Shown: positions 11,531-23,890, counted from the stretch's first letter. The stretch: 64,000 nucleotides of DNA from Proteromonas lacertae (GCA_002245135.1 NGBS01000320.1:1-64000); one strand, 5' to 3'. Numbers and translations are program-made. Notes: generated by a model from the sequence alone, not told the origin.

Positions 11531-14500
11531 TTATTTATACATATTGTTATATTCCTTTTTTTTATCTAATTTTCTCACATTTTCTGGTTTAATTCCATAT
11601 CTAATCACACTTCCTACTTTTAAACTAAATTCATTTTTGAGATTATCATAATCATTTATTGTTGCTTTAATCCATTGTTCTTTTCTATCATACATTAAAT
11701 ATACTTCTACTTCTTCATTTATATAATATTCAATATTTCTTCTTTACTATCTTCTACTTTCTTTTCTTCTTCAATTTTCTTTAGACCTTTCTCATTAATA
11801 TCTTTTGCATAGTAAAACTTACCTTCATTTTCAATGTATATTATATATGTTTTATCACCTGTTATTGAATGAATAAATCCATTTTGATTTTGATATTTTA
11901 TTCTATCATTTATTTCATATTTATGGTTTATTATTGTTTTAGGTGATAATTCTTCTTCTTTCACTTTATAAGATACTGAAGGATATTTACTAAAAGTCTC
12001 TAAATCATATAAATTGTTATTATAATGAACAAATATCACTTTATAAGTTGTTCTATCTTTTATAACAACATCCTCAATATTATATTTGTTAGTCATTCTC
12101 AATGAATCTCTTCTTATTCTTTCCAATAACACATTTTCTTCATATCTTTTATCATCACATAATATTGAATAATATTTATCTTCTTCTTGTACTTTTGTTA
12201 TTCTTCCTTTTTCTCCTTTTATATCCATTATTCTATCGCCAATAGTGAATAATGTATTTGAATCATTATATGGATGAATATTATCCTCATTCACATATTT
12301 ATAATCATTATCATCATATAATATTCCATATTGTAATTCATATTGAGATTGATCATTTAGTTTATATCTTATCTCATTTATTTTACCTTTATAAAAATTC
12401 TTTCCATAATTTGCTGAGACTGTCATTCCAATTCTATAATTATAATCTTTGCACAACAGTAAATTATCATGTAATATATTTTCATAACAACGTCTATTAT
12501 CTGTAATTGAGTAAGTCCCATTTTCATTAATTGATGTAATATTTCCTATTGTTATTAATTTTCCATCAAGAATTAACATTACTTCATCATTCATCTTTAA
12601 TTTTGACATACTAATCATATATTCAGGAATATTATTAAGAAAATATTTATTTAACAATAATATATCATATGTATTATTTCGACTATAAGATAATACAATT
12701 CCTGGTAAGATACAATTCTCATTGAAATGAATATTCACTTTAGTAAAAATACTATAACTCTTATTTAAATATGGATGAACATTTGAATAACTAACTAATT
12801 TATCACTTGAATAGTCTGATGAAACAGATAGTGAACTATTATTAACTTCACTAATCACACCTTTATTCCATTTGTATTTTGCATCTATATTCTCTCTGTA
12901 TAACACTTCATCTCCTTTTTGATATTGATTTTCATATAAAAAATCATTTATATCCATTCTCTTTATATATTCAATTTCTATTATTGGATTATTCAATTTT
13001 TCATTATAACCATATATATATCCATTCTGTTTTTCATTACTAAATATTACATTACACGTAGTTGATATTATATCTTTAGTTTCAATAATTTCTACAACAT
13101 CCATTATTTTGTATTTGGTTTTAAATGAAGGATTATATTTATTCATCTTCAAATTTGATTTACTAATATCATTGAATATATATTGATTGTTATAATTAAC
13201 ACTAATTTTATCTTCAATTCTTACTATTTGAACATCACATTCCCTATTATCAAATTTTAATCTACAATAATCACCAATTTTAACTGTCTTAGTAAAAAAT
13301 AAAAATCCATCATCTTCTTTCTTAAGATTTGTCTTTTGATCTTTTGCCATTTCAATATTATTTTCTTTTACATTGAAATCATATCCACCATCTTCATATG
13401 TAATATTATAACTCCCATCTGCATTTATTCCATTAATTATTCCTTTTCTTTTCTTTTCACTTTGTTTTAACAACTCTTTTCATTTATTCCTTGATTTATT
13501 GTATTTGTTTTAAATGAATATATATCGAATAATTTGTTTTTGTCATTCTGATCTAGAATTACTCCATAACTATCTCTTATCTTATCATATATAATATCTC
13601 CAATTTCCCATTTTAATTCTTTAAATGTATTTTCTATATTAGAATTGTTTGTTTTAATTGTATTGAATAGTGGATTATTCTGTAAATTCATAAATATATT
13701 CTATAATAAAATAGTAATAAAAAAATACATTAACTTCATTCTTTATCTTTTCATAATCTGAATAATGTAATGATTGTTTTGCTAATTCTTTTTTATATTC
13801 TTCTAATTTTAGTTTAGTATTATCATCTAATATTTCCTTGTAAGATACTACACACCTCTTTAACTGTTTCTAAATAATCCAATGATTTATATTTCGTATA
13901 TTCTACATCTATTTCATCCAATCCTTTCACCAATTCTTCAATATTTCTATTCTCTTTTATCATTCTTTCATATTTACTTGTATCTATTGAAGTTTTACAT
14001 CCTTTACATCTCATTCTATTCATATTATAGTATTTATTGAATAATATACATAAATTCTTTTATTTTAGATATAATATCATCAACACATTTCAAAATAGAT
14101 TTGTAAGTCTAAAATGTTATATTTATTTAATATATATACATTTATACTCTCACATTTCTCTTTCAGTCTATTTTTCTCTTTATCATATTCCTTTTTTGTT
14201 AATAATATCATTTTATCTTCAATTCTTTCGTCTTTTTTGATTTTTGGATATTGTCCTGTTTTTATAATAGCAAATCCATAGTAGTTCAATAATTCTGATG
14301 TATTTTCATCTATTACAATATATTCCCATTCTGAAGATTGTATTTCATTCATTAAATCCACATAAGCAAAACTATTTATATTATATCAATGAAATATAAT
14401 ACTATTGTGCTTCATATTCATTTCTAGCAATTGATATCTCTTGAATTCTTTGATTCTCTTTTATTATCTCATTTTCATATTTGAATATTTCATTATAATA

Positions 14501-16839
14501 TCCATAGATCAGAGTTTTTACATTATTTTCATTATATGATAAATAATCACTATAATAATCTATTTTTCTTTTTAAATTATCCATTTTTGATTTTATAATC
14601 TTTTCTTCATCTCTTTTATTCACATAATCATCAAATAAATCAATCACTTCTTCTAAAACTGGTAAAATATTGATTTTTTTATTTCTTTCAACTATGTCTT
14701 TTATAATCTTTATAATTACATGACTATTTTAGAATAATAAACAATAAACATACAATTTTGAATAGCATGATTCAGCTGATTTTTCATTCTCTTCTCCACT
14801 CATCTTAGAATAATCTGTTATATACATTAATGTTTGAATAATTGATTTTTCATCTAATTGTGTAGTTTTAATAACATTTTTGTATTTTTCATCTTTTATT
14901 TTTGGAAAATCATTAGGATATTCCTTAATATTGTTTATTCTCATTAATCTTTCAATCATTTCATTCATTATCACTTCTTTTTGAACTTTTATTATTGATT
15001 TGATTTGATTGAATAATTTATCTTTTCCTTTATTCAATCTCTCATCTTTCATTGCATTTATTAACTCTTCAATTATGGAAAGATCTTTATCACATTTTTC
15101 TAATTTCTTCGCTTTGTTTAAATATTTATCACTGAAATACTGAGCAAATGGAGAATAACCATTTTCATATTTCTCCTCTTCTTTTGTATTAGCAACACTG
15201 TCTTTACAATACTAATTCATTATATAAAATATCAATTATACATAGAGGAACTTAATTAAACAGTTTAATTCTGATTTCATTTTACTGTAATCACAATCAT
15301 CTTCAATCATTTTCATTTCAATTTCACTCAGATTCAATTCCAAATAGTCATATAAGTCTGGAAAGTCTTTTAATTCCATTCTTTTATTTATCATCTCATT
15401 TTGAAGTTCATTACTATTTCAATAAAACATATTAAATATACAATCTTTTCAAACACAGAATATGATCTTTAGTTAAATTCTTTTTATCATTTTCTATTCC
15501 TTTATAATTTACTTCATATTTCCATTTTCCACTTAATATTGATCCATAATAGCTATTTCCACTTGAGATACATTCATCCATATTCAGAGTCTTTATCATC
15601 TTTATTACTGGGTTTAACATTTTTTGTGTTTCTTCTATCACCATTCTCTGTAAATAAGGAATTCTCATTGTTCCACCAACTGGTAATATCTTTAGATTCT
15701 TTTTCATTTCATCATTCAATTTACTTTTCTGTATAAAATCTTTTATTATTTCTTTTAATCTTTCACCTAATGGAGTAATTATAGAGTTTAATTCATTAAC
15801 TGTTAAAACACCATCATAGGTTTCATCTTCTGTCAAATCGATTGATAAATTGATTGAACTTGCTCCATCAGCACTTAATTTACATTTACATTTGATTAAT
15901 TCATTCATTATCTTGTTTATTATTACTTCATCTTTTGTATTTATATCTGAAAATCCTTTCTTTATTTCATTTTCATAATGTTTAAATAACAATTCATCAA
16001 TCTTCTTTCCATTTATTTCATCACTACATAAATCATTGATAATTTCACATTTATCCTTTTCATATTTACTCATTGTCAGATTCATGTATAAATATCCAAT
16101 ATCGATTATTAATAAATATTCTACCTCTTTTTCTATCTAATAAAAATGAGTTGTTATTTTCATATCCATAACAAATACTTACACTCAAATTCTCTGGTAT
16201 TATACTCAATAAATTCATATTTAATCGATTACATAATATCTTTATTATATCTTTCTCTAATTCACCATAACTGTTTGGAATAGATATTATTAATGGCATT
16301 GGATCTTTCTCTTCTTCTTTACTTAATTCATACTCTTTTATATATCTCTTGAATTTTGGATAAAAACATCATATATAAATGTTCTATACTCAATTTATCT
16401 TCTTTTATCTATTCAACAACATATTATTAATTATATATTCATACATTAAATATTATTCCATTTCCTTCCATTCTCTCTACATTCTTCTTTTTTAATCTCA
16501 AGTCATTTTTCAAAGTCCAAATCATCATATTTCTTTCCCAATAAATTCCTTTATACTCGTTATTGGAGTATTTAACATCTCGTCGAGACTATGTCATTAA
16601 ATACCAAAAATCAAATACAGGAGTTAAAAGCTTTTTGACCAATCATCCTCTTTACCTAAATTGCCTTCTAAAAATACAATTCCACATCTATTATTTATAT
16701 CAAATAAAAATACGGCAGAGATTTCTCACCTAAATCAGTTTCATATAGTTTATATCCCTCAGTAGGTGAATATGATGTGGTTGTGATTTTATATCCTCCT
16801 AAATCAACACCATATACCTTATCAATCTTTGCTAGACAT
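11531..16839 (-). CDS. Hsp110-like ATPase fused to Tudor/SH3-like repeat array
   Basis: ATG at 16839, stop at 11531. The N-terminal half is a divergent Hsp70-superfamily nucleotide-binding domain of Hsp110 type. It shows a first phosphate-loop-like VYGVDLGG, an NTPITSIKEFIG block, IIDIGY for the second phosphate motif, GGTMRIPYLQ for the adenosine motif, and LNMDECISSG..YYGSILSGKW at the domain end. A Lys/Glu-rich helical part follows (about 15400-13750), with a CxxC-like MRCKGCKTS. The C-terminal part (about 13700-11531) carries six or more beta-rich repeats of the form KGxIxxIxxDGSYxIxYEDG, each with VHPY or IHPY-like ends, typical of Tudor or Agenet-like barrels. Short GTATAT introns join the parts. 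Several frame breaks occur (for example near 16836, 16720, 16650, 16360, 16110, 13480, 11740), mostly on homopolymers. A paralogue without the repeats lies at 26087-28336. Confidence 0.65.
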
Positions 16840-17018
16840 AAAAAGTGACTTTTCTAAACTTTACAGTATGACATTTTCGCTTAATAATTATATCAAAATG
16901 GAATATGTGTTATTCATGTCTATCAATATATATTATTGATAAAGCAAATAAGATTAAGATCATTTTTGATAGTATTTACACAGAAGTTAAAGTGATGTAA
17001 AAATATATAAAATATGCT

Positions 17019-17192
17019 ATGATGTACATTATGACTATTTTTCTGCTCATAAACCTCTATTTCGCTATAATGTTTTCATCTGAAGATACTTCGATTATTG
17101 TGAATGATTTGAATAATAAAGCACTTGATCATAACATTTACTTTACTAACACTCATCAATTCATCCATGTAGACTACTTTAGTGAAATATGA
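17019..17192 (+). CDS. Possible small secreted peptide (57 aa)
   Basis: This is the only coding-like content I see in the 515-bp gap between the Hsp110-like gene and IFT74. Two in-frame ATGs (17019 and 17022) open a frame with a hydrophobic signal-like start (MMYIMTIFLLINLYFAIMF) and a short polar tail ending in TGA. It could equally be a stray first exon or a remnant. There is no homology that I recognise. Confidence 0.25.
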   Translation: MMYIMTIFLLINLYFAIMFSSEDTSIIVNDLNNKALDHNIYFTNTHQFIHVDYFSEI

Positions 17193-17354
17193 ATAATTTA
17201 ATTTCAATATCCTCCAAATATATATTTCATTACTCTTTCATTCAAATCAACTTCTTCATAACTGCATAAAATCTAAATTGAATGAGAAAAGAAGAGTTTT
17301 TCATTCAAACTTAAGCTTGAAATTTTGAATTTTTTGAAAAACGTTTGTTGCTCA

Positions 17355-19271
17355 ATGTCATCAAATATGGTATAAATTAGTATTTTTATATTCTTAGATT
17401 CCAGGATCAAGTGGTATGATTTTATATTTTTGATATATAGCTGGTGGAACTGTAATTCGTCCATCAACTGGTAATCGTGTTTCTACTGCTCAAAGATTAA
17501 GCACAGCTCAAAGACAGCAAGGTATAATAACAGAATATTATAATGATATAGCCAATCTATCTACAGTTGGTCTTACAACTGAAATGAAAGTGCCAACTAC
17601 AGCAATAAACAAAGAAGTATGAATTTATTGTCATAAAATAGGGTTTGAGAAGTATGCCATCATCATCAGGTCCAGGAAGACAAATCAGTGATTTATCATA
17701 CTTTGAAGCAAAAACTCGTGAAAAAGAACAAGGAAATAGCTGATGAAATTCAACACATAAAAGAAGAACAAGAGAAGATAGATAAAGATAATGAAGCATT
17801 TAACCAATGTCAAACAGAATATGAGTCATTAATGAAAGAAGTGAGAGATTTAGAAGGATGTTTAGCAGATTATAACTTAGCTAGTGATAAAGCCAGAAAT
17901 CAGTATAATTAATCAAAATTTAGTTATATATAATAGTACTCCAGTTGGTGATTTAGTCGCATATGCGAAGATGTTAAGTGATAGGAAACAAACAAGCTGA
18001 ACAAGATGCTGATAATATATTTATGCAGAGAAAAGAGATTGAATCAGAAATAGCTCATATGGATGAAGAAGTTGATAAAATCACTCAAAACTTAGAAGTT
18101 CAATTAAACAAACTAGATCCAACAGCTCATGGTAAATATATGAGTTTACAGAAAGAAAAGAAACGATTAATTGAAATGACTGAAGATCGATCAAACCAAC
18201 TAAGTCAATATAATCAACAAATCTATGAGTTAGACAGACAAAGTCAAAAGTGATATTTATTTAAATCAATTCTTAGACAGTGAAAAAGAATTTAAGAAAT
18301 TATCAGTAGAAAGAGATGAATTAGAAGAAGAATTAAAGATTTATAAAATGGATGAAAATGAAGCAAAATCTTACTTAACAGAAAAAGCAAAAGAATTAAA
18401 AAAGAGAAGTCAAAATATTGATGATGAAATTGATTCAATCACATCAGAAACTGAAAAGATTCGAGCTGATTTAAATCGTTCAAAAAACAGTAATGAAGAT
18501 AATGATATGGAAAAATTAGAAGTATTAAAATCTCGAGAAAATGATATGAATGAATTTATCAATTCATTTGATATAAAACGTAAGAAGGAAGTGGAAGACC
18601 AACAAATGTTACAGGAGACTATTGTGTGTTTATTGAGTCATATCTCAAAGAATATATCCGCTAAAGAGAATTTACCATCAAGAGAACAATATGAGAAAGA
18701 TAAAAACGATTATGACCATAAGAAAAATGAAAAAGAACAAGCTGAAGAGACAGTAAGAAAGTTACAACAACAATTGGAGAAACAGAAGAAAGATTTTGGT
18801 AAGATGAAGGATTTAGATGTAAGAATTGGAGGTGAAATAACTTCAATAAAAGAGAAAATAGAGTATATATTATTATATATATATATATATTATAAAAATA
18901 GAAAAATGAAGAAAGAGATAGTAATATTTGATGATATAGAAGGATTAAAAAAATCAGCAGCTGAAACAAAAATCTATTTAACGAAACTGAAAGAAGAATA
19001 TGAGAGAAGAGAAACTCATTTGAAAGAGATGACTGAAAGACTTAGTAGAGAGAATAGTTCATTAAAGTCACAATTGAAAGATCTTAAAGCTGATCAAGAT
19101 CTTCAAGTTATATTGAAGAAAATAAGAGATAGAGAACAGAGTGTATTTAATATGAGTGAAACAATTGAGAGAACGTTGAAAGCTACTAATTATGCTGAAT
19201 TGAAGAAGAAATGTATGGAATTTGTAGGAAAGATAAACCAAGAGAATATTAATATTCAACTTGGTGTATAA
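17355..19271 (+). CDS. IFT74: Intraflagellar transport protein 74
   Basis: IFT74 is an IFT-B core subunit that pairs with IFT81 and helps carry tubulin into flagella. The ATG at 17355 opens MSSNM; introns at 17370-17397, about 17414-17440, 17522-17551 and 17619-17644 then join a basic, Gly/Arg/Thr-rich N-terminus (..TVIRPSTGNRVSTAQR..), as expected for the tubulin-binding tail. A PGRQISDLSYFEAK block follows, aligning with the conserved start of the IFT74 coiled coil. Later hallmarks are ADYNLASDKA, KQAEQDADNIF, QQIYELDRQ, the helix ending in a LLSHISKNI motif, and IFDDIEGLKKS near the C-terminus, in the family order. A 39-nt stopless intron near 18862-18900 could be mistaken for coding sequence; removing it gives EKIEKMKKEIVIFDDIEG. 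Three apparent +1 breaks lie at A runs near 17721, 17986 and 18246 (the last could instead be a 34-nt intron). Confidence 0.9.
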
Positions 19272-19422
19272 GAATAAAAATTAACTATATTTAAAATTGT
19301 TTGTTTTTTGGTGATGATTAACACTTCTATAATAAAGTAATTGGTATTGCGCAAAAATTATTTTGATATTATCATTTCTACCTTTAGCATAAAAAACCAT
19401 GTATCATTCTTCCTTTTTCACA

Positions 19423-20360
19423 TTATAATCCTATATAAATGTTGTTAATTTCTTGTTTGTTGGTTTTGAAACCTATGTTGTTCCCCGTATGGCGGAAATC
19501 CCCGTATGGCGGAACTCTATATTACAGAATGATTCAATCAAAACTAATATAATATTCATGATGTTCGGAGTTAGTTATTAACAAATATATAGTTAGTTTG
19601 TCATATGACCTACATCTGTGATATACTTTTTTATGAACTTCATTATTCTCAATATTAAACTAATTTTTGAATATTTTCTATTTTAATGTATCAGTGACTA
19701 CTACAGTCTAAAATACATTATCTGATATGAATAGAATTCACTATTTTTAATGTTAAGGCGGTTAAAAAAGAAAAAAGAAAAAATAAGTTCAAGCCTCACT
19801 CAAGCCTGCTCTTTAATTTCCTTTTTTATTACCTTAACATTAAAAATAATATATTCTATTCATATCAGATAATGTATTTTAGACTGTAGTAGTCACTGAT
19901 ACATTAAAATAGAAAATATTCTAAAATTAGTTTAATATTGAGAATAATAAAGTTCATAAAAAAGTATATCACAGATGTAGGTCATATGACAAACTAACTA
20001 TATATTTGTTAATAACTAACTCCGAACATCATGAATATCATATTAGTTTTGATTGAATCATTCTGCAATATAGATTTCCGCCATACGGGGATTTCAGCCA
20101 TACGGGGAACAACAACCTATATTAATCTCTTCAAATGGTTCTTCTGCACCACATGCCTTTATTACAGTCCAACAACAACCAATTACATATTCATCTGCAT
20201 CTAAATGTAATATCATCTTATCACTTGTTTCTAATCATCATAACTTTCATATTTTGTACATATTGATTTTATTAACTTATTATTATGATTTTCTCTACAA
20301 TATTCAACTATAACTGCCTTTGGAAATGTTATTACTTTAGTTTCTTCTTTTTTTTTTATT
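19423..20360 (-). pseudogene. SKP1-like fragment interrupted by a foldback element
   Basis: Reading from about 20360 downward gives VITFPKAVIVEYC, DKMILHLDADEYVIGC and CGAEEPFEEINIG. On the far side of the mobile element it continues FKTNKQEINNI and a stop. The order and spacing match the C-terminal half of SKP1 (LP..I..V..WC / LILAANYLDI / [22 protein letters not shown]). The element at 19477-20113 sits inside the terminal NIG-F region; with only one copy of the 7-bp duplication the frame runs through. No convincing N-terminal BTB-fold half was found upstream, and one further frame break lies near 20235. It is therefore probably a dead or partial copy. The family assignment is by eye and needs a profile search. 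Confidence 0.4.
19477..20113. mobile_element. Foldback/MITE element, 282-bp inverted arms
   Basis: The left arm 19477-19758 and right arm 19832-20113 are near-perfect inverted repeats around a 73-bp loop. The ends begin GTTGTTCCCCGTATGGCGGA and mirror this at the right end. Inside each tip the block CCCGTATGGC (or its near copy) occurs twice in tandem. The element is flanked by the 7-bp direct repeat AACCTAT (19470-19476 and 20114-20120), a target-site duplication. It has no open reading frame, so it is non-autonomous. A 7-bp duplication does not identify the superfamily; hAT or MULE relatives are candidates. High arm identity suggests it is young. Confidence 0.85.
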
Positions 20361-20439
20361 GATATTACTATGTAATAATATTACTAGAAAAATAAAAAGT
20401 AACAATTTTTAATTAAAACAAATGTGATTATATATTTAG

Positions 20440-20830
20440 TATGTAATACTGTCAGGTAGACAAACTAAGCACAACATCTTCATAATAAAATAATGCATTA
20501 TTATCAACATAAGTAACTATCTTTGTATTTTTTATTGTACCATTGTTTATTTTACATACTCATTTGAAAATATTATTGTAGTCTTTTATATTAATATCAA
20601 TAACATCTCCTTCATCTAAATCTTCAATTAAAAACTCTCTGTTTAAATTATCCTTTACTAAAATCTGCATTAACTTCAATATCCATTGACTGAGACTGTA
20701 TATTTATCTTAACAACACCAGCTTTATAATTTGTTACATAATTTGATATGTGCTTTTATAAACATACAGTTATTCTTAATATTCATGGTAAATTTTCGAC
20801 TTTATTTAATTCGTTGTTTTATCATATCTA
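20440..20830 (-). other. Coding-like remnant, family unknown
   Basis: On the minus strand, broken frames read through DINIKDYNNIF and EDLDEGDVIDI, then VTYVDNNALFYYEDVVLSLS. The amino-acid character is protein-like, but there is no continuous frame, no clear start and no recognised domain. It may be the lost upstream part of the SKP1-like remnant or an unrelated relic. Confidence 0.25.
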
Positions 20831-20972
20831 ATTAGCGAAAATATAAAAATTAAAAAATTAAATAATTTGATATTGGTTTGATCCTTATTCAAACATAATC
20901 AAACCTATACCAAAAAGATTCTTTTGTTTATATTCCCTTGCACCACTCAATTATTACAAAACAAGTATATAA

Positions 20973-22344
20973 ATGGAATTTTCAATTGAAAAAGAAGAAA
21001 TAGAGAAGAGAAAATGCTTTATAAAGAAATGATTTCAAAGATATCTCAATACCTGATCATTTAATACCAACATTACCAACAACACAAGGTACAAAATGCG
21101 ATAAAGGTATTTGTTATGTTGAACTAATGTTCAGTCACATAAATGACCTGTTATTACAAAAGAAGCTGATTACACATCCTGTGAAATTTTCTATTCATCA
21201 TGTTATTCAACATATATTCAATTTCTCTGATAAGCCTGATAATAGACTTCACTGTAAAGCAGAGTTTCCTTTACAAATCGAAATAACACAGTTGAATAGT
21301 TATTTAGCGAGTGGAAGTGGGCCTGTGTTATATGAAGATGATCCTGCAGAGATAACAATCGAATCTTTACTCTCAAATAATGACAAATATACTGATAAAC
21401 AAATTCAAGTACCATATTTATTAGGAACAATTGGTAATACAACATGTTATTATAGTATAATAGATAGAATCAAAGAATTATTAACCAAATATCCCTCATT
21501 ATTAGGAGATGTATATATGTCGCCTGAAGGTATTAACAAAGAAAATAAATCATATTTTTATGATACTGTTTTTGACATGGATTGTGCAGTGAGCAATTCT
21601 CCAGCTCATGCTATAAAAGTAATTGGTTATGATGATAATTATTCAAGAGATAACTTCAATAAAACCGAAATTGGACCTGATGTAGATGGTGCTGTATTAG
21701 CTGAAATACATTTCATAGAAGGAATATCATATTTATGGATAAGTTATGATACTATGGAATTAATGCGTTTAATATATGTTACAGATATATCATTAAATAC
21801 AAATACATATAATGTATATGAATATGATATAATTGGTCCAACGAATTACATTGCTACCCCAGAAAAAGAAGATATAGTGGTAGAAGAAAAACGTAGTTAT
21901 GATATACGAACAGCGAGTATGAAGAATGTATTTAAAACCAAGAATCCTGGTAAAGAATATTTAGAATATATAAAATTCATGCTATCTGTTCCAAGTGATC
22001 CTGAAATAACAGTAATGGATGGAGATGAAGTTGTTTATCACTATTTATCTGGAGATTATGAATTAAGAAATAAGAATTTTCCAAATTTAGAACATTATTT
22101 ACCACATGGATATCATTCATTTAAATTAGAAAAGCCTATTTTACTTACATGTGAATCCTTTTCAATTAAAATAACTCTTCATGGATTTTCAACTGCTTTA
22201 TTTACAGATAAAATAAAACATAATACTCCAAATATTTGTTACATAAATGGAATTGATATAACTAATGAAGGAATAGAAGCAGAAGATGGCGATGTAATTG
22301 AAGGTCATTGTTGTATAAAAGCATTAACTATTACTAAATTGTAA
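20973..22344 (+). CDS. Papain-like (C1A) domain protein with lost catalytic Asn
   Basis: The ATG at 20973 precedes one +1 break (A run at 21027-21029), after which the frame runs 430 residues to TAA at 22344. The N-terminal part has TTQGTKCDKGICYVELM, in the position of the Q..C..C[WY] active-site block of papain-like enzymes. SPAHAIKVIGYDDNYSRDNF then matches the His block of the bacterial-type C1A peptidases that carry a lectin-like C-terminal domain. The expected KNSWG segment with the third catalytic residue is replaced (about 21700-21740 reads GAVLAEIHFIEG), after which WISYD fits the family again. There is no signal peptide. It is probably an inactive or altered protease homologue. Similarity to bacterial sequences suggests ancient or lateral origin, which is inference only. 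Confidence 0.55.
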
Positions 22345-22432
22345 TTAAAATAGAATATATTTTTTATTTTATTTATTTATTTTACCATATTAATCAAAAA
22401 AAAAACTACAAATAAAAATGAAATAAAGTATG

Positions 22433-23890
22433 TTATTCTTTTTTACTTACATGCTTTTCAATTAATTCTAATTGAGTCTTTGTAGTTCTACAACTAACAG
22501 TTGGAATTATACTTTTATAATGTATTTTATTTAAAAATTCAATTAATTCAGGGAATGAACTATGTTCACTATAAGGTAATTCATAACAAATCACTCTATC
22601 ACCACAACAACATTTCATGTTAAAAATATTTTTATTATTTTTATCATAACACCAGCCAGTAGGTGCAAATCCTATTATTTTATCATATTTCTTTACATAT
22701 TGAGACATTTTCATTAATCCATTCATTCCTACATTATTCATAGAAGTTACTCTACAATTAGTAGAGTTTATATCTGTTGTAAAAAGGTTAAATATTTCTT
22801 TAGGTAAATTGAATGATTTTATTGTGTCATATCTCCATTTATTCACATACATTTTCACATTATATTCTTTCATTATATCTAAGTATCTATTTATAATTAT
22901 TTAAATAAATACATACATTTTCTCTTTACCAATAGTATAACTACCAAATAATATTAAACATTTATTATCTTTATAATGTTTTTGAAATAGAGTTTTCGCT
23001 ATTTTCACTATCTCTTCTTGTGATGGAAATTCATATTCAGGATTTAAATATGTTGTATCTAAATACAATTTATCAATTACTTTATCTTTAGTAAAAGGTA
23101 ATAGAAATGGATTTTCTAACATTGATGGAGTATATCTAAAATCACCTGTGTGTAGTATATACCTATCATCAGGTAGTTTAAATAGAAATAACAATGAACC
23201 TGGACAATGATTAGCATCTAGACATACTACTTCAATATTATCTATTATATATTTTTTATTTAGTAGTAATGGTTGTAAACAACTGTAAGGAACATTTAAC
23301 TTTTTTTCCACTAGTTTGGAGGTAATTGAAGAACAATAGATTGTTCCATACTGAAAATTTCCAGTTAATGAACCATAATGATCTGAATGGAAATGACTAA
23401 GGAAATAATGTTTATATAATTCACTACAGTAACCAAAACCATCCACTATAAAGTCACATCCTGGCATTTTCTTTACTGATGGAGCTGTTTTGTGTTTTAT
23501 TTGTTTATTACCTCGCTGTATTTTAGTAGGTGGTTGTGATGCAGTTGTAGAGGTGGTAGTTGAAAAAAAATCAGTGATTTTTCGTTTTTCACATAATCGA
23601 GTACTTTGGTTAGGATTTGGAGTTACTGCTTTTGTATTGAAATAATTTAAAATAGATACTGGACTTGAAAATGATTTTGCTGGTTTCTGTGGAATAGTTG
23701 TCATTAATTTCATTTTTTGCTGCAACTACGTTGGAAAATTATTTATGAAAAATACATCTAGACATTGATTCACATGATATTCTTTTTCTTTATCAGTAAA
23801 CATCATTATCTACAATATATCACATAAACATCATACAGATCTACCACAAACCTGACATCTGCTAATAATATCTGATTTTAATTTACTCAT
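22433..23890 (-). CDS. SNM1A/DCLRE1A-type 5' exonuclease with UBZ finger
   Basis: This is a DNA crosslink repair nuclease of the metallo-beta-lactamase/beta-CASP family, nuclear. The ATG at 23890 opens a small first exon. After splicing (introns near 23804-23830, 23726-23755 and 22879-22908) the N-terminus reads RCQVCGRS..HVNQC, a UBZ4-type C2HC finger. Two PCNA-binding-like strings follow, VSILNYF and KRKITDFF. The catalytic domain has SHFHSDHYGSL (HxHxDH), LDANHCPGS, LHTGDFR, LYLDTTYLNPEY, IGKEK, APTGW and PYSEHSS, all in the order of SNM1A. HIPTV-like IIPTV appears near the end. It stops at 22433. It is the first of three minus-strand genes spaced 142 and 43 bp apart. Assignment to SNM1A rather than SNM1B or Artemis rests on the UBZ fin­ger and the long N-terminus. 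Confidence 0.88.

Noticed and set aside
16560-16640. Intron reading in the Hsp110-Tudor gene that yields SRRDVKYSNNEYKG
   Set aside because: A different frame gives NTPITSIKEFIG, which matches the Hsp70 fold at that position, so the intron reading is probably accidental.
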